Assembly (NCBI RefSeq): GCF_020829625.1
Contig: NZ_JAIVFX010000028.1
Span: forward strand, 16,639-80,638
Direction: 5' to 3'
DNA from: Nostoc sp. XA010
GTDB lineage: Bacteria; Cyanobacteriota; Cyanobacteriia; Cyanobacteriales; Nostocaceae
DNA: 64,000 nt
The position numbers were made by a program, and so were the translations under genes. Positions 1 through 9,806 of this stretch are shown in pieces. How positions within the stretch are numbered: the stretch's first letter is position 1; each line of letters starts with the position of its first letter. The notes beneath the pieces were generated by a model. That model did not search any database. It was not told the DNA's origin and was given only the letters and a program-made list of their open reading frames with translations.

Positions 1-1
1 T

Positions 2-1756
2 ATCAACGCTGATGGTTCGGTGACTGTAACAGATGATGGTCGCGGTATTCCCGTCGATACTCACTCGCGCACCGGAAAATCGGCTTTGGAAACCGTAATG
101 ACGGTACTACACGCCGGTGGTAAGTTTGGCGGCGGTGGTTACAAAGTTTCTGGAGGATTGCACGGGGTTGGTATTTCTGTTGTTAATGCCCTGTCTGAGG
201 TTGTAGAAGTTACAGTTTGGCGAGATAAAAAAGTTTATCTCCAACGCTATGAACGCGGTATCCCAGTTAGTGAACTGCAAGTAAAGCCTTATAAAGAAGC
301 TAGAACTGGAACTTCTGTTACTTTTAAGCCAGATACGCAAATATTCACTGTTAGCATTGAGTTTGATTACATCACTTTATCAGGTCGCCTACGGGAATTG
401 GCATATCTGAATGCAGGTGTCAAAATCACCTTTACTGACCACCGTCTAGAATTACTAAAAAGCGATACACCGAAAGTAGAATCCTACGATTACAAGGGTG
501 GTATTAAAGAATATATCGCTTACATGAACCGCGAGAAGCAGCCGTTGCATGAAGAAATTATCTATGTGCAGGGCGAACGCAACAATGTGCAAGTAGAAGT
601 TTCATTACAATGGTGTACTGATGCTTATACGGATAATGTTCTAGGTTTTGCCAACAATATTCGGACAGTGGATGGTGGTACGCACTTAGAAGGGTTGAAG
701 GCAGTTCTAACTCGGACATTAAATGCGATCGCTCGCAAGCGCAATAAAATTAAAGAGAATGAACCTAACCTCAGTGGCGAACACGTCCGTGAAGGTTTGA
801 CTGCGGTAATTTCGGTTAAAGTTCCAGATCCAGAATTTGAAGGACAAACCAAAACCAAACTCGGTAACACTGAAGTTCGAGGAATTGTTGATTCTTTGGT
901 AGGAGAAGTCCTCACAGAGTACTTAGAATTTCATCCTGCGATCGCAGACTCAATTTTAGATAAAGCTATCCAAGCTTTCAAAGCCGCAGAAGCAGCGCGT
1001 CATGCGCGGGAATTAGTTCGGCGCAAATCGGTGCTGGAATCTTCGCCATTACCTGGTAAATTGGCAGATTGCAGTTCTCGCGATCCCAGCGAATCGGAGA
1101 TATTCATCGTGGAAGGGGATTCAGCCGGTGGGAGTGCCAAACAAGGACGCGATCGCCGCACTCAAGCTATCTTGCCTCTACGTGGTAAAATTCTCAACAT
1201 TGAAAAAACCGACGATGCCAAAATTTATAAAAATAACGAAGTTCAAGCGTTAATTACAGCACTCGGTTTAGGTGTCAAAGGTGATGAATTCGATTCCACC
1301 CAATTGCGTTATCACCGCATAGTCATTATGACGGACGCTGACGTAGATGGGGCGCACATTCGGACTTTGTTGTTAACATTCTTCTATCGATATCAACGAG
1401 CGCTGATCGAACAAGGCTTTATTTATATTGCTTGTCCCCCACTGTTTAAAGTAGAACGGGGACGTAATCATGAGTACTGCTATAGCGATCGCGAAAAAAA
1501 TCAAGCAATTGCCAAATTCCCTGCTAACGCTAACTACACCATCCAACGCTTCAAAGGTTTGGGTGAAATGATGCCACAACAACTCTGGGACACCACAATG
1601 AACCCAGAAACCCGCAAAATGAAGCAAGTCGAAATTGAGGACGCTGCCGAAGCCGATCGCATCTTCACAATTTTAATGGGCGATCGCGTCGCTCCCAGAC
1701 GAGAATTCATCGAAACCTATGGTTCTAAACTCAACTTTACCGATTTAGATATCTAA
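2..1756 (+). CDS. gyrB: DNA gyrase subunit B, 5' end cut off by the window
   Basis: ATPase subunit of DNA gyrase, which introduces negative supercoils. The reading frame is already open at base 2, so about 60 N-terminal residues lie outside the window; 584 residues are visible. The GHKL ATP-binding motifs are present (DDGRGIP near base 32, GGLHGVGISVVNAL near base 155). The TOPRIM domain shows EGDSAGG near base 1110 and the metal-binding MTDADVDGAH near base 1327. The C-terminal QRFKGLGEM motif near base 1545 is typical of GyrB. Stop is TAA at 1754-1756, followed by a strong terminator. The GyrA-family partner lies about 5 kb away on the other strand, so the two are not in one operon. GyrB rather than ParE is inferred from overall similarity. 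Confidence 0.96.
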   Translation: MNADGSVTVTDDGRGIPVDTHSRTGKSALETVMTVLHAGGKFGGGGYKVSGGLHGVGISVVNALSEVVEVTVWRDKKVYLQRYERGIPVSELQVKPYKEARTGTSVTFKPDTQIFTVSIEFDYITLSGRLRELAYLNAGVKITFTDHRLELLKSDTPKVESYDYKGGIKEYIAYMNREKQPLHEEIIYVQGERNNVQVEVSLQWCTDAYTDNVLGFANNIRTVDGGTHLEGLKAVLTRTLNAIARKRNKIKENEPNLSGEHVREGLTAVISVKVPDPEFEGQTKTKLGNTEVRGIVDSLVGEVLTEYLEFHPAIADSILDKAIQAFKAAEAARHARELVRRKSVLESSPLPGKLADCSSRDPSESEIFIVEGDSAGGSAKQGRDRRTQAILPLRGKILNIEKTDDAKIYKNNEVQALITALGLGVKGDEFDSTQLRYHRIVIMTDADVDGAHIRTLLLTFFYRYQRALIEQGFIYIACPPLFKVERGRNHEYCYSDREKNQAIAKFPANANYTIQRFKGLGEMMPQQLWDTTMNPETRKMKQVEIEDAAEADRIFTILMGDRVAPRREFIETYGSKLNFTDLDI

Positions 1757-1795
1757 TATCAATTCTCTGGCACGACTTCAATAATTTGTGACATT

Positions 1796-1832
1796 GGTAA
1801 TGGGTGAAAACGTATCACCCATTACCTTTTTT
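1796..1832 (+). terminator. Rho-independent terminator of gyrB
   Basis: A perfect 12-bp inverted repeat (GGTAATGGGTGA / TCACCCATTACC) encloses a 7-nt loop and is followed by six T. It lies 40 bp after the gyrB stop codon. Confidence 0.9.
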
Positions 1833-2010
1833 AGATCCAAAATTGCTATAAAAACTATTTATTTCAGTGGATGACAAACTAAGAAATATATAAATATTTT
1901 GGATTAATATTTTTCAGACTACAAACTATGTCGTTAGATGAGTGACTATATCCATAAATTCATTAGATATTGTCAATAATTCCTTATTTAACTGGATTTT
2001 AGACAAAGCT

Positions 2011-2619
2011 ATGAAAGCGAGCAAAGGCATAGTAAAAATATTGTTCAATATTATTGGCATAAGTAGCTTGGTTGCTCTGTCTGCCTGCGCTCAACCTGTC
2101 GAAAGTCCTACAGTAACTGTCCCTCCTGTCACCCCAACTCCTACTGCCACCATTGCCACCCAAAATTTAGCAGAACTGGCAAAGTCAGCAGCCAGCCAGG
2201 GACAGTTTCAAATCCTCATCCGAGCAGTGCAAGCCGCAGGCTTAACTGAACAGCTTGCTGCACCAGGCCCTTACACAATATTTGCACCTACTGACGCCGC
2301 TTTCTCTGCTTTACCAAAAACTACTTTAGACCAACTCTTAGAGCCAGCAAACAAACAACAATTAGTCAAGCTTCTGGCCTACCACGTTATACCTGGGGGA
2401 ATTACCTCGCAGCAATTGACATCTGGACAAGTTAAAACAATTGAGGGTAGTCCTGTTCAAATCACTGTTGATCGTGCCAGCAACTCAATCACAGTCAACA
2501 ACGCTAAAGTGACTCAGCCAGACATCCCAGCTAGCAACGGCATCGTTCATATAGTTGACCAGGTACTTCTACCACCTAATTTTGCCCCAAATCTAAAAAC
2601 CACTCCAACACCACGGTAG
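2011..2619 (+). CDS. Fasciclin (FAS1) domain lipoprotein
   Basis: Exported lipoprotein with one FAS1/beta-Ig-H3 domain, a fold usually involved in cell-surface adhesion. I start it at ATG 2011 rather than the in-frame GTG at 1942, because 2011 gives a proper signal peptide (MKASKGIVK, hydrophobic core, lipobox LSAC). A Pro/Thr-rich linker follows (PTVTVPPVTPTPT). The FAS1 domain runs from NLAELAKSA to HIVDQVLLPP and contains the conserved YTIFAPTDAAF and LLAYHVIPG boxes. Length is 202 aa. It stands alone, and a long hairpin follows the stop at 2643-2687. Family assignment is firm; the specific role is unknown. Confidence 0.9.
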   Translation: MKASKGIVKILFNIIGISSLVALSACAQPVESPTVTVPPVTPTPTATIATQNLAELAKSAASQGQFQILIRAVQAAGLTEQLAAPGPYTIFAPTDAAFSALPKTTLDQLLEPANKQQLVKLLAYHVIPGGITSQQLTSGQVKTIEGSPVQITVDRASNSITVNNAKVTQPDIPASNGIVHIVDQVLLPPNFAPNLKTTPTPR

Positions 2620-4262
2620 TTCAAGCATTGCTTACAGTTTCTAGTTTTCGCTAGGGGTAGCTTTTAAACCTATCTCTAGCGAAAACTGGACGCTAACATA
2701 ACAATCGATTAAAAAAAATTAGGTTGCCTTACCACGTAAGCGGTAAGTCAGTGCGACATAACTACAAAAATTCTAAATTTTTAAGTTGCTAAGGGACTTC
2801 CAGAAAATAAATTATCCAATTTACTCAGATAATATTTTTCTTTCTCCCCCTGCCCCCTGCTCCCTGCCCCTCTGCCTACACCGCGATAGGATATTTTTTT
2901 AGTTGGAAGTCCCTAAGTACCCATATAATTTGCTTATTGTCAATATTTTACAAAAATTCAATCTTCTAGTGTTAGCTAAACTACCAACTTTATGGAAGTT
3001 TAGTTAAGATAATACTCTTTGCACTGATTGGCTGATTTTTTGTCCACCAGCTAGAAACACATTTGTTATGCTTTAAGAAAATAACTGAATCTCATCTATC
3101 AAACAGCAATTAATAAGTATTTTGAGGATTTCTCATAATAAGATGACAGAAAGTTACTGGAATAAAAGTATTGAAGTTTACAATATACTTACGTAAAAAA
3201 AATTTTGTAACCAAATCATCAGGCAATCTTCAGGATTCTCCTTGTTCGAGGTAATGCCTACTGGAAGCGGACACCATCTGGCAGCAAACTTGTTAATATC
3301 TTCATATAGTGCCTTAGCGATCGCTATTGTATCGGATGTATCTAATGAACTTTTGCCTTAAATAAGACTATACTGGCGAGTTCGCAGGACAAATTCTTTT
3401 TGTATTGATTAAAATATCCTTGTATACAATAAAAAAAGTTTGTCAAGTTTCATAGGGCTGAAATCGCCACAGTGCGCTAACGTGTGAATAAGACCAAATT
3501 AGTTAAACCTAAATTGATCTGCTATCAGGTCGATTCTGCCACAACCTCAACTCCTCAGTTAAGGTAATTGGTACGCAGAAGGTTAACTGCTTTGAGGCAA
3601 GCACTATACCCTTGTTGTATTTACCCAAGGTCAAGACCCGGTTTAGTCTAAGGAATGCGTAATTTGTGAAGAAAATGTAAAAATGGGTAGATTAAGATGA
3701 ATCGTCTGAGTTAACATAAAATTCACTCTTCCTAAGTAATAAATGTTGTGTAAAATACATGAAATTCAGCAAAAGCAAACGTACTTACTTTGTAATGTAA
3801 TAAGAGGGTCACTGCAATTCCGAAAAGTGGAGAAAAATTTAAGAGTATAACTCCCGTTTTTAATGTCTTTTTGGTAATAGTGGCTAATAATTGCTTTAGA
3901 AGTTCATGATTAATACACAAAAAGAGTGCAATTTCTGTGAAACAGGCTACAATCGGAAGAGTCTTTCTAGGAAAATCTGCCAACAGTCTGAACTCATTAG
4001 TATAGAGTGGCAAATTTTTTCATAAAGGCGAGTCTTTTATTTGACCAGTTAGTTGAAAGCAGTGTGTGATAGCAACACACATAACATTTACTAAGATGAG
4101 CAAGTCACTTTTAGTAATCGCTTAAACTAAAGTAAAAAACCTCCGAAAATATCTTTGGCAAATCGGCCAAAAAGTTTATTTTCGGTTGATGAATAGCTCG
4201 TTTAAAAGAGCAGTAAACACATCTTGAGTAATTGATTCTGCAAGGAGCATGAGGAACGCGGC
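2620..4262. other. Long non-coding stretch before sigA
   Basis: No convincing intact gene. A 12-bp-stem hairpin (AGTTTTCGCTAG / CTAGCGAAAACT, 2643-2687) could end the fasciclin transcript, although it has no T run. A small inverted-repeat element lies at 2791-2915. On the minus strand 3190-3350 reads as coding-like codons with a HIP1 site but has no start, so it may be a gene remnant. Bases 3470-3700 are less AT-rich than their surroundings and could belong to a long structured sigA leader. The 93-codon frame at 3732-4013 (-) is AT-rich, has no ribosome-binding site and matches nothing I know. Confidence 0.5.
2791..2915. repeat. MITE-like inverted-repeat element, family A, copy 1
   Basis: Ends AAGGGACTTCC and GGAAGTCCCT are inverted repeats that continue as AT-rich arms (AAATAAATTATCC / GGATATTTTTTTAG). 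The centre is a run of CCCCCTGCCCCCTGCTCC type. The same element occurs in reverse orientation at 28757-28876. It has no coding capacity, so it could only move by borrowing a transposase. Confidence 0.7.
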
Positions 4263-5432
4263 ATGAACCAGGCTAACAACGTACTCGAAAGCATATATCA
4301 GCCTGACCTAGAAATAATAAATCAGCCTGAGCTCGAGTTAGAAGAACTCTTAATAGACGATGAAGAGGACTTGCTGATCATCGATGAAGGTGACGAGGAA
4401 TTTTTAGAGCCTCAGTCTGATGAGGACGACGCAAAGTCTGGAAAAGCCGCTAAATCGCGTCGTCGGACACAAAGCAAGAAGAAGCACTATACCGAAGATT
4501 CAATTCGGCTCTACTTGCAAGAAATTGGTAGAATTCGGCTGTTGCGGGCAGACGAAGAAATTGAATTGGCGCGGAAAATCGCTGATTTGCTGGAATTAGA
4601 GAGGGTTCGGGAAAGGCTCTGTGAACAGTTAGATCGCGATCCTAGAGATAGTGAATGGGCAGAAGCAGTACAACTACCTTTGCCAGCTTTTCGTTATCGC
4701 CTCCATGTTGGTCGTAGGGCGAAAGACAAGATGGTGCAATCTAACCTCCGTCTTGTAGTTTCAATTGCCAAGAAGTACATGAATCGTGGTTTGTCGTTCC
4801 AAGACTTAATTCAGGAAGGCAGTCTCGGTTTGATTCGTGCCGCTGAAAAGTTTGACCACGAAAAAGGTTATAAGTTCTCCACTTATGCTACATGGTGGAT
4901 TCGTCAAGCAATTACCCGCGCGATCGCAGATCAATCCCGCACAATTCGTCTTCCAGTTCACCTTTACGAAACCATCTCTCGGATTAAGAAAACTACCAAG
5001 TTACTATCTCAAGAAATGGGTCGCAAACCGACTGAAGAAGAAATCGCCACTCGCATGGAAATGACCATTGAGAAGTTGCGGTTTATTGCTAAATCTGCCC
5101 AGCTACCTATTTCATTAGAAACGCCCATTGGTAAAGAAGAAGATTCTCGATTGGGCGATTTTATTGAATCTGATGGTGAAACTCCAGAAGACCAAGTTTC
5201 CAAAAACCTTCTGCGCGAAGACCTTGAAAAAGTCCTCGATAGTCTAAGTCCTCGTGAACGCGATGTTCTCAGACTGCGTTACGGCTTGGATGATGGTCGG
5301 ATGAAGACTCTTGAGGAAATCGGACAGATTTTCAACGTCACCCGCGAACGCATTCGTCAAATTGAAGCGAAAGCACTCCGCAAGTTACGCCACCCAAATC
5401 GTAACAGCGTTCTCAAAGAGTATATTCGGTAG
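4263..5432 (+). CDS. sigA: Principal RNA polymerase sigma factor SigA (RpoD, group 1)
   Basis: Primary sigma-70 factor, 389 aa, which directs RNA polymerase to housekeeping promoters. It has an acidic N-terminus (ELEELLIDDEEDLLIIDEGD) and a basic linker (SRRRTQSKKK). Region 1.2 is at DSIRLYLQEIGRIRLL and region 2 at NLRLVVSIAKKYMNRGL with FSTYATWWIRQAITRAI. Region 3 follows, and region 4 ends with the HTH TLEEIGQIFNVTRERIRQIE. An AGGAGC-type Shine-Dalgarno lies 15-20 bases before ATG 4263. The long upstream gap may hold a leader or several promoters. The acidic N-terminus and near-canonical C-terminus support group 1 rather than an alternative cyanobacterial sigma. Confidence 0.95.
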   Translation: MNQANNVLESIYQPDLEIINQPELELEELLIDDEEDLLIIDEGDEEFLEPQSDEDDAKSGKAAKSRRRTQSKKKHYTEDSIRLYLQEIGRIRLLRADEEIELARKIADLLELERVRERLCEQLDRDPRDSEWAEAVQLPLPAFRYRLHVGRRAKDKMVQSNLRLVVSIAKKYMNRGLSFQDLIQEGSLGLIRAAEKFDHEKGYKFSTYATWWIRQAITRAIADQSRTIRLPVHLYETISRIKKTTKLLSQEMGRKPTEEEIATRMEMTIEKLRFIAKSAQLPISLETPIGKEEDSRLGDFIESDGETPEDQVSKNLLREDLEKVLDSLSPRERDVLRLRYGLDDGRMKTLEEIGQIFNVTRERIRQIEAKALRKLRHPNRNSVLKEYIR

Positions 5433-5433
5433 T

Positions 5434-5480
5434 CAATTAGTCATTAGTCATTAGTCATTGGTCATTGGTCATTAGTAAAT
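5434..5480. repeat. Short tandem heptamer repeat
   Basis: Repeats of TTAGTCA / TTGGTCA in tandem directly after sigA, of the STRR type common in heterocystous cyanobacteria. Confidence 0.75.
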
Positions 5481-5513
5481 AAACAAAGGACAACTGACTA
5501 ATTACAAAAAAAT

Positions 5514-5551
5514 AAAAAACCTGGTAGTGAATTAGCACTCCAGGTTTTTTT
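5514..5551. terminator. Bidirectional terminator between sigA and the Hlip gene
   Basis: Stem AAAAAACCTGG / CCAGGTTTTTTT around a 15-nt loop. The A run on one side and T run on the other let it serve both convergent genes. Confidence 0.85.
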
Positions 5552-5579
5552 ATTTATAGGTCATCTTAGATATTAAAAC

Positions 5580-5765
5580 TTATAGGATGCCCCAAAAATG
5601 TAGAAAGCCTTGACCAGAAAAAAGCTCAACCAAAACGGCTGCTGAAAAACCAATCATTGCTAAGCGACCGTTCCAAATTTCTGCTTGTGGGGTAAAGCCC
5701 CAACGCCAAGCGTTGCGATCTTCAATTACAGGAGTAGTTACTTTTGCTGTGGTTACATTTGTCAT
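5580..5765 (-). CDS. High-light-inducible protein (Hlip/SCP)
   Basis: Single-helix thylakoid protein of the LHC superfamily, 61 aa, which protects photosystem II assembly intermediates and binds chlorophyll and carotenoid. The chlorophyll-binding signature AEIWNGRLAMIGF lies around residues 28-40, preceded by WRWGFTPQ and followed by a hydrophobic helix ending FLHFWGIL. Length and motif are typical of the family. It is transcribed toward sigA and shares the terminator. The 340 bases upstream are very AT-rich and probably hold its promoter; no specific box is evident. Confidence 0.92.
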   Translation of the reverse strand: MTNVTTAKVTTPVIEDRNAWRWGFTPQAEIWNGRLAMIGFSAAVLVELFSGQGFLHFWGIL

Positions 5766-6102
5766 GGTTCAGACTCCAAACTTAATTTTTAAGGTTTATT
5801 GCCTTATGTAAACTAATATAACAAATATTTTTAGAAAGGCAACATATTTTATACTTTTGTTTCCATACCTTGACATAAACAGCAATTGCTGTTTATACAG
5901 ATTAAAATATCTGCCTTCAGTTAGATTTACCGAGGGAGAAGAAATGTTATGTAAATTTTTACTGTCATAAATAATATAGCTTATTGAGAGTATTATTCAA
6001 GTAAATAACTTGCATTGCTTGATTTTATATAGAGTTTGTTATTTTAAAATTAAAAAACTATTTGATAATTTATAGAGATATTTGGAGTCAAAAATACTTA
6101 GC
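5766..6102. other. AT-rich spacer upstream of the Hlip gene
   Basis: No gene seen. It presumably contains the Hlip promoter, but no clear motif can be assigned. Confidence 0.5.
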
Positions 6103-6571
6103 TCAATACCAGACCATTTCCATTTCTTTTGAAGTGGAGACAAAACCAAGCTTCTCATAGATACGTTTACCATCCTCAGTGGCGTGAAGCCAGAGGCGTT
6201 TTGCCTCAGTTTCTCTCACAAAGCTGATAATTTTCTTTAATAATGCTGTTGCAATTCCCTCTTCTCGCCACATCGGAATTGTATAAACGTTCATAATGTA
6301 GGCTTCTAAGCCTGAAAAATTGCCGTTATAAGGGGGGTCGTTGAAAAAATACCAAGCCGCTAGTGGCAACAATTTGATAATTTACTTCAGCTACCCAAGC
6401 TAAAAACTCACCCGACGGCATTTTTTCTCCAAGATATTTTCGAGTTGCTTCTACTAGGTTTGTGGTATCAGAGCTACCTTTTATATCGCCAGCCTCCCGC
6501 AGGAGTTCGAGACGCAGTTGGATTAGCGCCTCTAAATCCTGCAAGTTGGGTTGTCGCAAGTTGAACATCAC
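6103..6571 (-). pseudogene. GNAT acetyltransferase split by a one-base frameshift
   Basis: Two overlapping frames together make one GNAT N-acetyltransferase of about 155 aa. The N-terminal part (MFNLRQPNLQDLEALIQLR ...) runs to 6326. The C-terminal part carries the acetyl-CoA-binding region (MWREEGIATALLKKII) and the usual end YEKLGF. The first frame ends ...FFQRPPL while the second continues ...PPYNGNFSG. Removing one base from the run of six C (G at 6332-6337 on the plus strand) restores a continuous protein. This could be a true frameshift, a slippage-prone homopolymer or a sequencing error. It sits 6 bp downstream of the gyrA-family gene on the same strand. The substrate is unknown. Confidence 0.8.
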
Positions 6572-6577
6572 CGTAAT

Positions 6578-9082
6578 TTACGATCGCACTTCCGCAACGG
6601 TGATAATTTTTTCATCGCGATTGAGTTGGATGATACTCTCACCTTTAACATCTTTGCCCAATATTGGCACTGTTTCCACAGGTAACCGCACTACCCGCTC
6701 TTTATTCGTCACTAAAGCTACCTCGGCAGATGCGATCGTCGCTATAACCATACCAGCTAAGTTGTCAGTTTTGCTGGCGAATTTCAGCGCTTGCGTCCCT
6801 AAATCGCCGCGATTAGCCGCTCTTAACTGGCTCGCAGGCATTCGCTTGGCATATCCTTCTTGAGTAACTAGCAGTAGTTGGTCATCTTTACCGACAGTGA
6901 CACAGCCAACCATTTGCTGATTTTTCAATAACCGAAATGCTTGTAAACCCATCGCTGTGCGTCCCATGATCGGTAATTGTTCATCATTGACTGCAAAGCG
7001 TAACAGTCGCCCACCGGAACTAGCTAAAATCAGATGATCCCCCGGTTTGGTGAACTGGGTAAATGACAATTCATCATCGTCTTTGAGCTTTAAAATTGTG
7101 ATTCCGCGCCGAGTCAAGTTAGTAAATTCTCCCAGAGACAGCCGCTTAATCCGTCCCTCTTTTGTTAAGAGAATCATCTGCTTAGTTTCGAGATTTTCCG
7201 GCAGCAAAAAGCGGCTGACTACTGCTTCTTGAGCGCCTTGAGCAGTACTACTGAGCATGGTAATCAAAGGTTTCCCCCGTGGAGAACGTCCAGTGGTTGG
7301 GGGAATTTCTCCCACCTTCACAGGATAAACTTTGCCACTAGCGCTTAGTACTAGCAAGTCTTTCTCTGTGTCAGTCAACACAGTTTGGATAATGAAGTCG
7401 TTATCATGCAGACCATTTTCAGCTTTTGATTTTCTCCCAGATGGCTGGGTGCGGCGCACATAACCCCGTTGGGTAAACTCTAAAACCGCTTCTTCTGCTG
7501 GTTCAGAAGATTTAAGTTCCTCTTCTTCCTCTACTCCTTGTCCCCTTGTTCCTTTGTTCTCTTGTATCCTTGTATCGGTGCTGGTAGGTGCTAGCTTAGT
7601 ACGCCGGGGATCGTTGTACTTGCGTTTGAGCGATCGCAAATCTTTTTTCAGCGCCTTGAGTAACTCTCGGCGATCGTTGAGTAATAGCTCCAACAATCTA
7701 ATTTGTTCACTTATCTGCTCAAATTCCTGCTGCAAATTTTGCTGTTCTAAACTGGTGAGGCGACGCAACGGCATAGCCAGAATTGCATCTCCTTGTACCT
7801 CACTCAAATCTAGTCGGCTACAAAGGTTTATTTTTGCCGTACTGCCATCGGGAGCTTGCCGCAAAATTTCAATTACCTGATCCAAATTAGATAGTGCTTT
7901 GAGTAAACCTTCCAGCAAATGCACACGACTTTGGGACTTCGCCAACTCGTAATTGTAGCGACGGTTCAGCGTCTCTTCTCGGAAACTCAAAAACTCCTGC
8001 AACAGTTGACGCAAACTTAACTGGCGGGGTTGTCCATTCACTATTGCTAGAAGAATTGCCCCAAAAGTCATTTGCAAAGCAGTTTGGTGATACAAATGCT
8101 GGAGAACTTCTTGGGTATTGGTATCGCGTTTGAGTTCAATTACCACCCGCATCCCTTCGCGATCGCTTTCATCTCGAAGATCAGAAATTCCTTGCAAGCG
8201 TCCTTGATTTACTAAGTCCGCTACCTTCTCAATCCAGGCAGCCTTATTCACTTGATAAGGCAATTCTGTAATGATAATTGCCGTCCGTCGCTTGCTTCCC
8301 CTTGTCGCTGGAATTTCCTCCAGAGTCGCAACTCCCCGCAGCAGAATCCCACCTTTACCTGTGGTATATGCTTCTCGAATTCCAGTCTCACCAATTATTT
8401 CTCCACCAGTGGGAAAGTCTGGCCCTGGAATTAACTCAAATAACTTTTCATCTGGCAAATCTGGGTTGTCAATTAATGCAATTAACCCATCGACAACTTC
8501 CCCTAAGTTGTGGGGTGGAACATTCGTCGCCATTCCCACAGCAATACCAGAACAGCCATTGAGCAACAGAAACGGCAACTGAGCAGGTAACACCGTTGGT
8601 TCCTGCTGGGAATTATCGAAGTTCCCGACAAATTCCACAGTTTCTTCGCCAATTTCTGTCAGCATTCCCTCATGGCTGATGGGTGCGAGGCGCGTTTCTG
8701 TGTAACGCATCGCTGCTGGCGGGTCATTATCGACACTGCCAAAGTTACCGTGTCCTGCCAGCAAGGGATAGCGGCTAGAAAAATCTTGTACCAGCCTGAC
8801 TAAAGCATCGTAAACTGATTGGTCGCCGTGGGGATGGTATTTACCCAACACATCACCCACTACACGGGCACATTTTCGATAGGGTCTATCTGGTACTAAA
8901 CCGAGTTCGTGCATGGCATATAGAATGCGGCGATGCACTGGTTTTAAGCCATCACGCACGTCTGGTAGCGCTCGCCCGACAATCACGCTCATGGCATATT
9001 CTAGATAAGACCGTTGCATCTCGGTATGCAGGGCTGTTGTAATTACCTGTCCCGTTGCGAGAAGGTTTAACTGTTTTGCCAT
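6578..9082 (-). CDS. gyrA: Type IIA topoisomerase subunit A (GyrA family, ParC-like tail)
   Basis: DNA cleavage/religation subunit of a type II topoisomerase, 834 aa. The N-terminal winged-helix/tower domain starts at YLEYAMSVIVGRALPDVRDG. The catalytic tyrosine lies in AAMRYTETRL near residue 122, and GCSGIAVGMATNVPPHNL is conserved. A long coiled region precedes a C-terminal beta-pinwheel (RGYVRRT, VKVGEIP, KEGRIKRL repeats). I find no GyrA box (QRRGGKG type) in the first blade, so this may be the ParC-like paralog or a divergent GyrA. An acidic linker (GVEEEEELKSSE) is encoded by simple-sequence-like DNA near 7500-7570. The GNAT pseudogene follows. Confidence 0.9.
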   Translation of the reverse strand: MAKQLNLLATGQVITTALHTEMQRSYLEYAMSVIVGRALPDVRDGLKPVHRRILYAMHELGLVPDRPYRKCARVVGDVLGKYHPHGDQSVYDALVRLVQDFSSRYPLLAGHGNFGSVDNDPPAAMRYTETRLAPISHEGMLTEIGEETVEFVGNFDNSQQEPTVLPAQLPFLLLNGCSGIAVGMATNVPPHNLGEVVDGLIALIDNPDLPDEKLFELIPGPDFPTGGEIIGETGIREAYTTGKGGILLRGVATLEEIPATRGSKRRTAIIITELPYQVNKAAWIEKVADLVNQGRLQGISDLRDESDREGMRVVIELKRDTNTQEVLQHLYHQTALQMTFGAILLAIVNGQPRQLSLRQLLQEFLSFREETLNRRYNYELAKSQSRVHLLEGLLKALSNLDQVIEILRQAPDGSTAKINLCSRLDLSEVQGDAILAMPLRRLTSLEQQNLQQEFEQISEQIRLLELLLNDRRELLKALKKDLRSLKRKYNDPRRTKLAPTSTDTRIQENKGTRGQGVEEEEELKSSEPAEEAVLEFTQRGYVRRTQPSGRKSKAENGLHDNDFIIQTVLTDTEKDLLVLSASGKVYPVKVGEIPPTTGRSPRGKPLITMLSSTAQGAQEAVVSRFLLPENLETKQMILLTKEGRIKRLSLGEFTNLTRRGITILKLKDDDELSFTQFTKPGDHLILASSGGRLLRFAVNDEQLPIMGRTAMGLQAFRLLKNQQMVGCVTVGKDDQLLLVTQEGYAKRMPASQLRAANRGDLGTQALKFASKTDNLAGMVIATIASAEVALVTNKERVVRLPVETVPILGKDVKGESIIQLNRDEKIITVAEVRS

Positions 9083-9404
9083 GAGTTTTTTCCCTGAAAT
9101 TTAACTACACTAAAGCCGTCGGAACTCAATATTGCAGCAACCACAGCATAACGGATGAAATGGGATTCCTAACAAAATATTGATAGTCATAAAAGAAAAA
9201 GCAGTAGTATCATCCTTGATGACAGGATGTACATTGACTATTAAAAAGGAAACAGATAGCAGGTAGCTGTTTTAATCGAATGATATGCTGCACACTTAAT
9301 TTGTATAGACTCCATAGCTAGGATACTTGCCATGACTGCATTTTCTCATTTTAAATTTTGAATTGCCTAATCGCCTTACCTCTACCTCTATTACTAAAAA
9401 TCTC
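9083..9404. other. Divergent intergenic region
   Basis: Lies between the divergent gyrA-family and response-regulator genes, so it must contain both promoters. No specific binding site recognised. Confidence 0.5.
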
Positions 9405-9806
9405 ATGAAAACTGTTTTAATTGTCGAAGACGATCTAATTAATGCTCGTGTTTTTTCCAAAATTTTGTCCAAGCGTGGCGGCTTGGGTGTAAAACACACT
9501 GAAAATGTTGAAGAAGTAATGAAAATTGCCCAATCAGGAGAAGCCGACCTGATTTTGATGGATGTTTCTCTGTCTAGAAGCGTTTACCAAGGTAAATCTG
9601 TTGATGGAATCAAAATTACACAAATGTTAAAATCTGATCCTAAAACAGCAAACTTACCCGTTATTTTGGTGACGGCACATGCTATGGAAGGCGATCGCGA
9701 AAACTTTCTCAAGCAAAGCGGCGCTGATGGTTACATTTCTAAGCCAGTTGTTGACCATCAACAGTTTGTTGATCAAATCATTGCACTTCTACCCACAGAC
9801 GACTAA
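9405..9806 (+). CDS. Single-domain response regulator (CheY-like receiver)
   Basis: Stand-alone receiver domain of 133 aa. Starting at ATG 9405 (MKTVLIVEDDLINARVF) gives the canonical beta1 strand; the TTG start at 9363 would add a meaningless extension. Conserved residues are all present: the acidic pair in VEDD, the phospho-acceptor Asp in LILMDVSLS, Thr in VTAHA and Lys in ISKPV. There is no output domain, so it probably works by phosphotransfer or protein contact. No kinase gene is adjacent. A 7-residue insert (SRSVYQGKS) after the phospho-Asp resembles the DivK/PatA-type receivers of cyanobacteria. Confidence 0.92.
   Translation: MKTVLIVEDDLINARVFSKILSKRGGLGVKHTENVEEVMKIAQSGEADLILMDVSLSRSVYQGKSVDGIKITQMLKSDPKTANLPVILVTAHAMEGDRENFLKQSGADGYISKPVVDHQQFVDQIIALLPTDD

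Noticed and set aside
3732..4013. 93-codon frame before sigA (-)
   Set aside because: AT-rich, no ribosome-binding site, no recognisable family, and it lies in the sigA leader region.
9221..9250. TGTACATTGACTATT as another CAST end
   Set aside because: Only the TGTACA match is present; no repeated ACAAATT..TGTCG sites follow.
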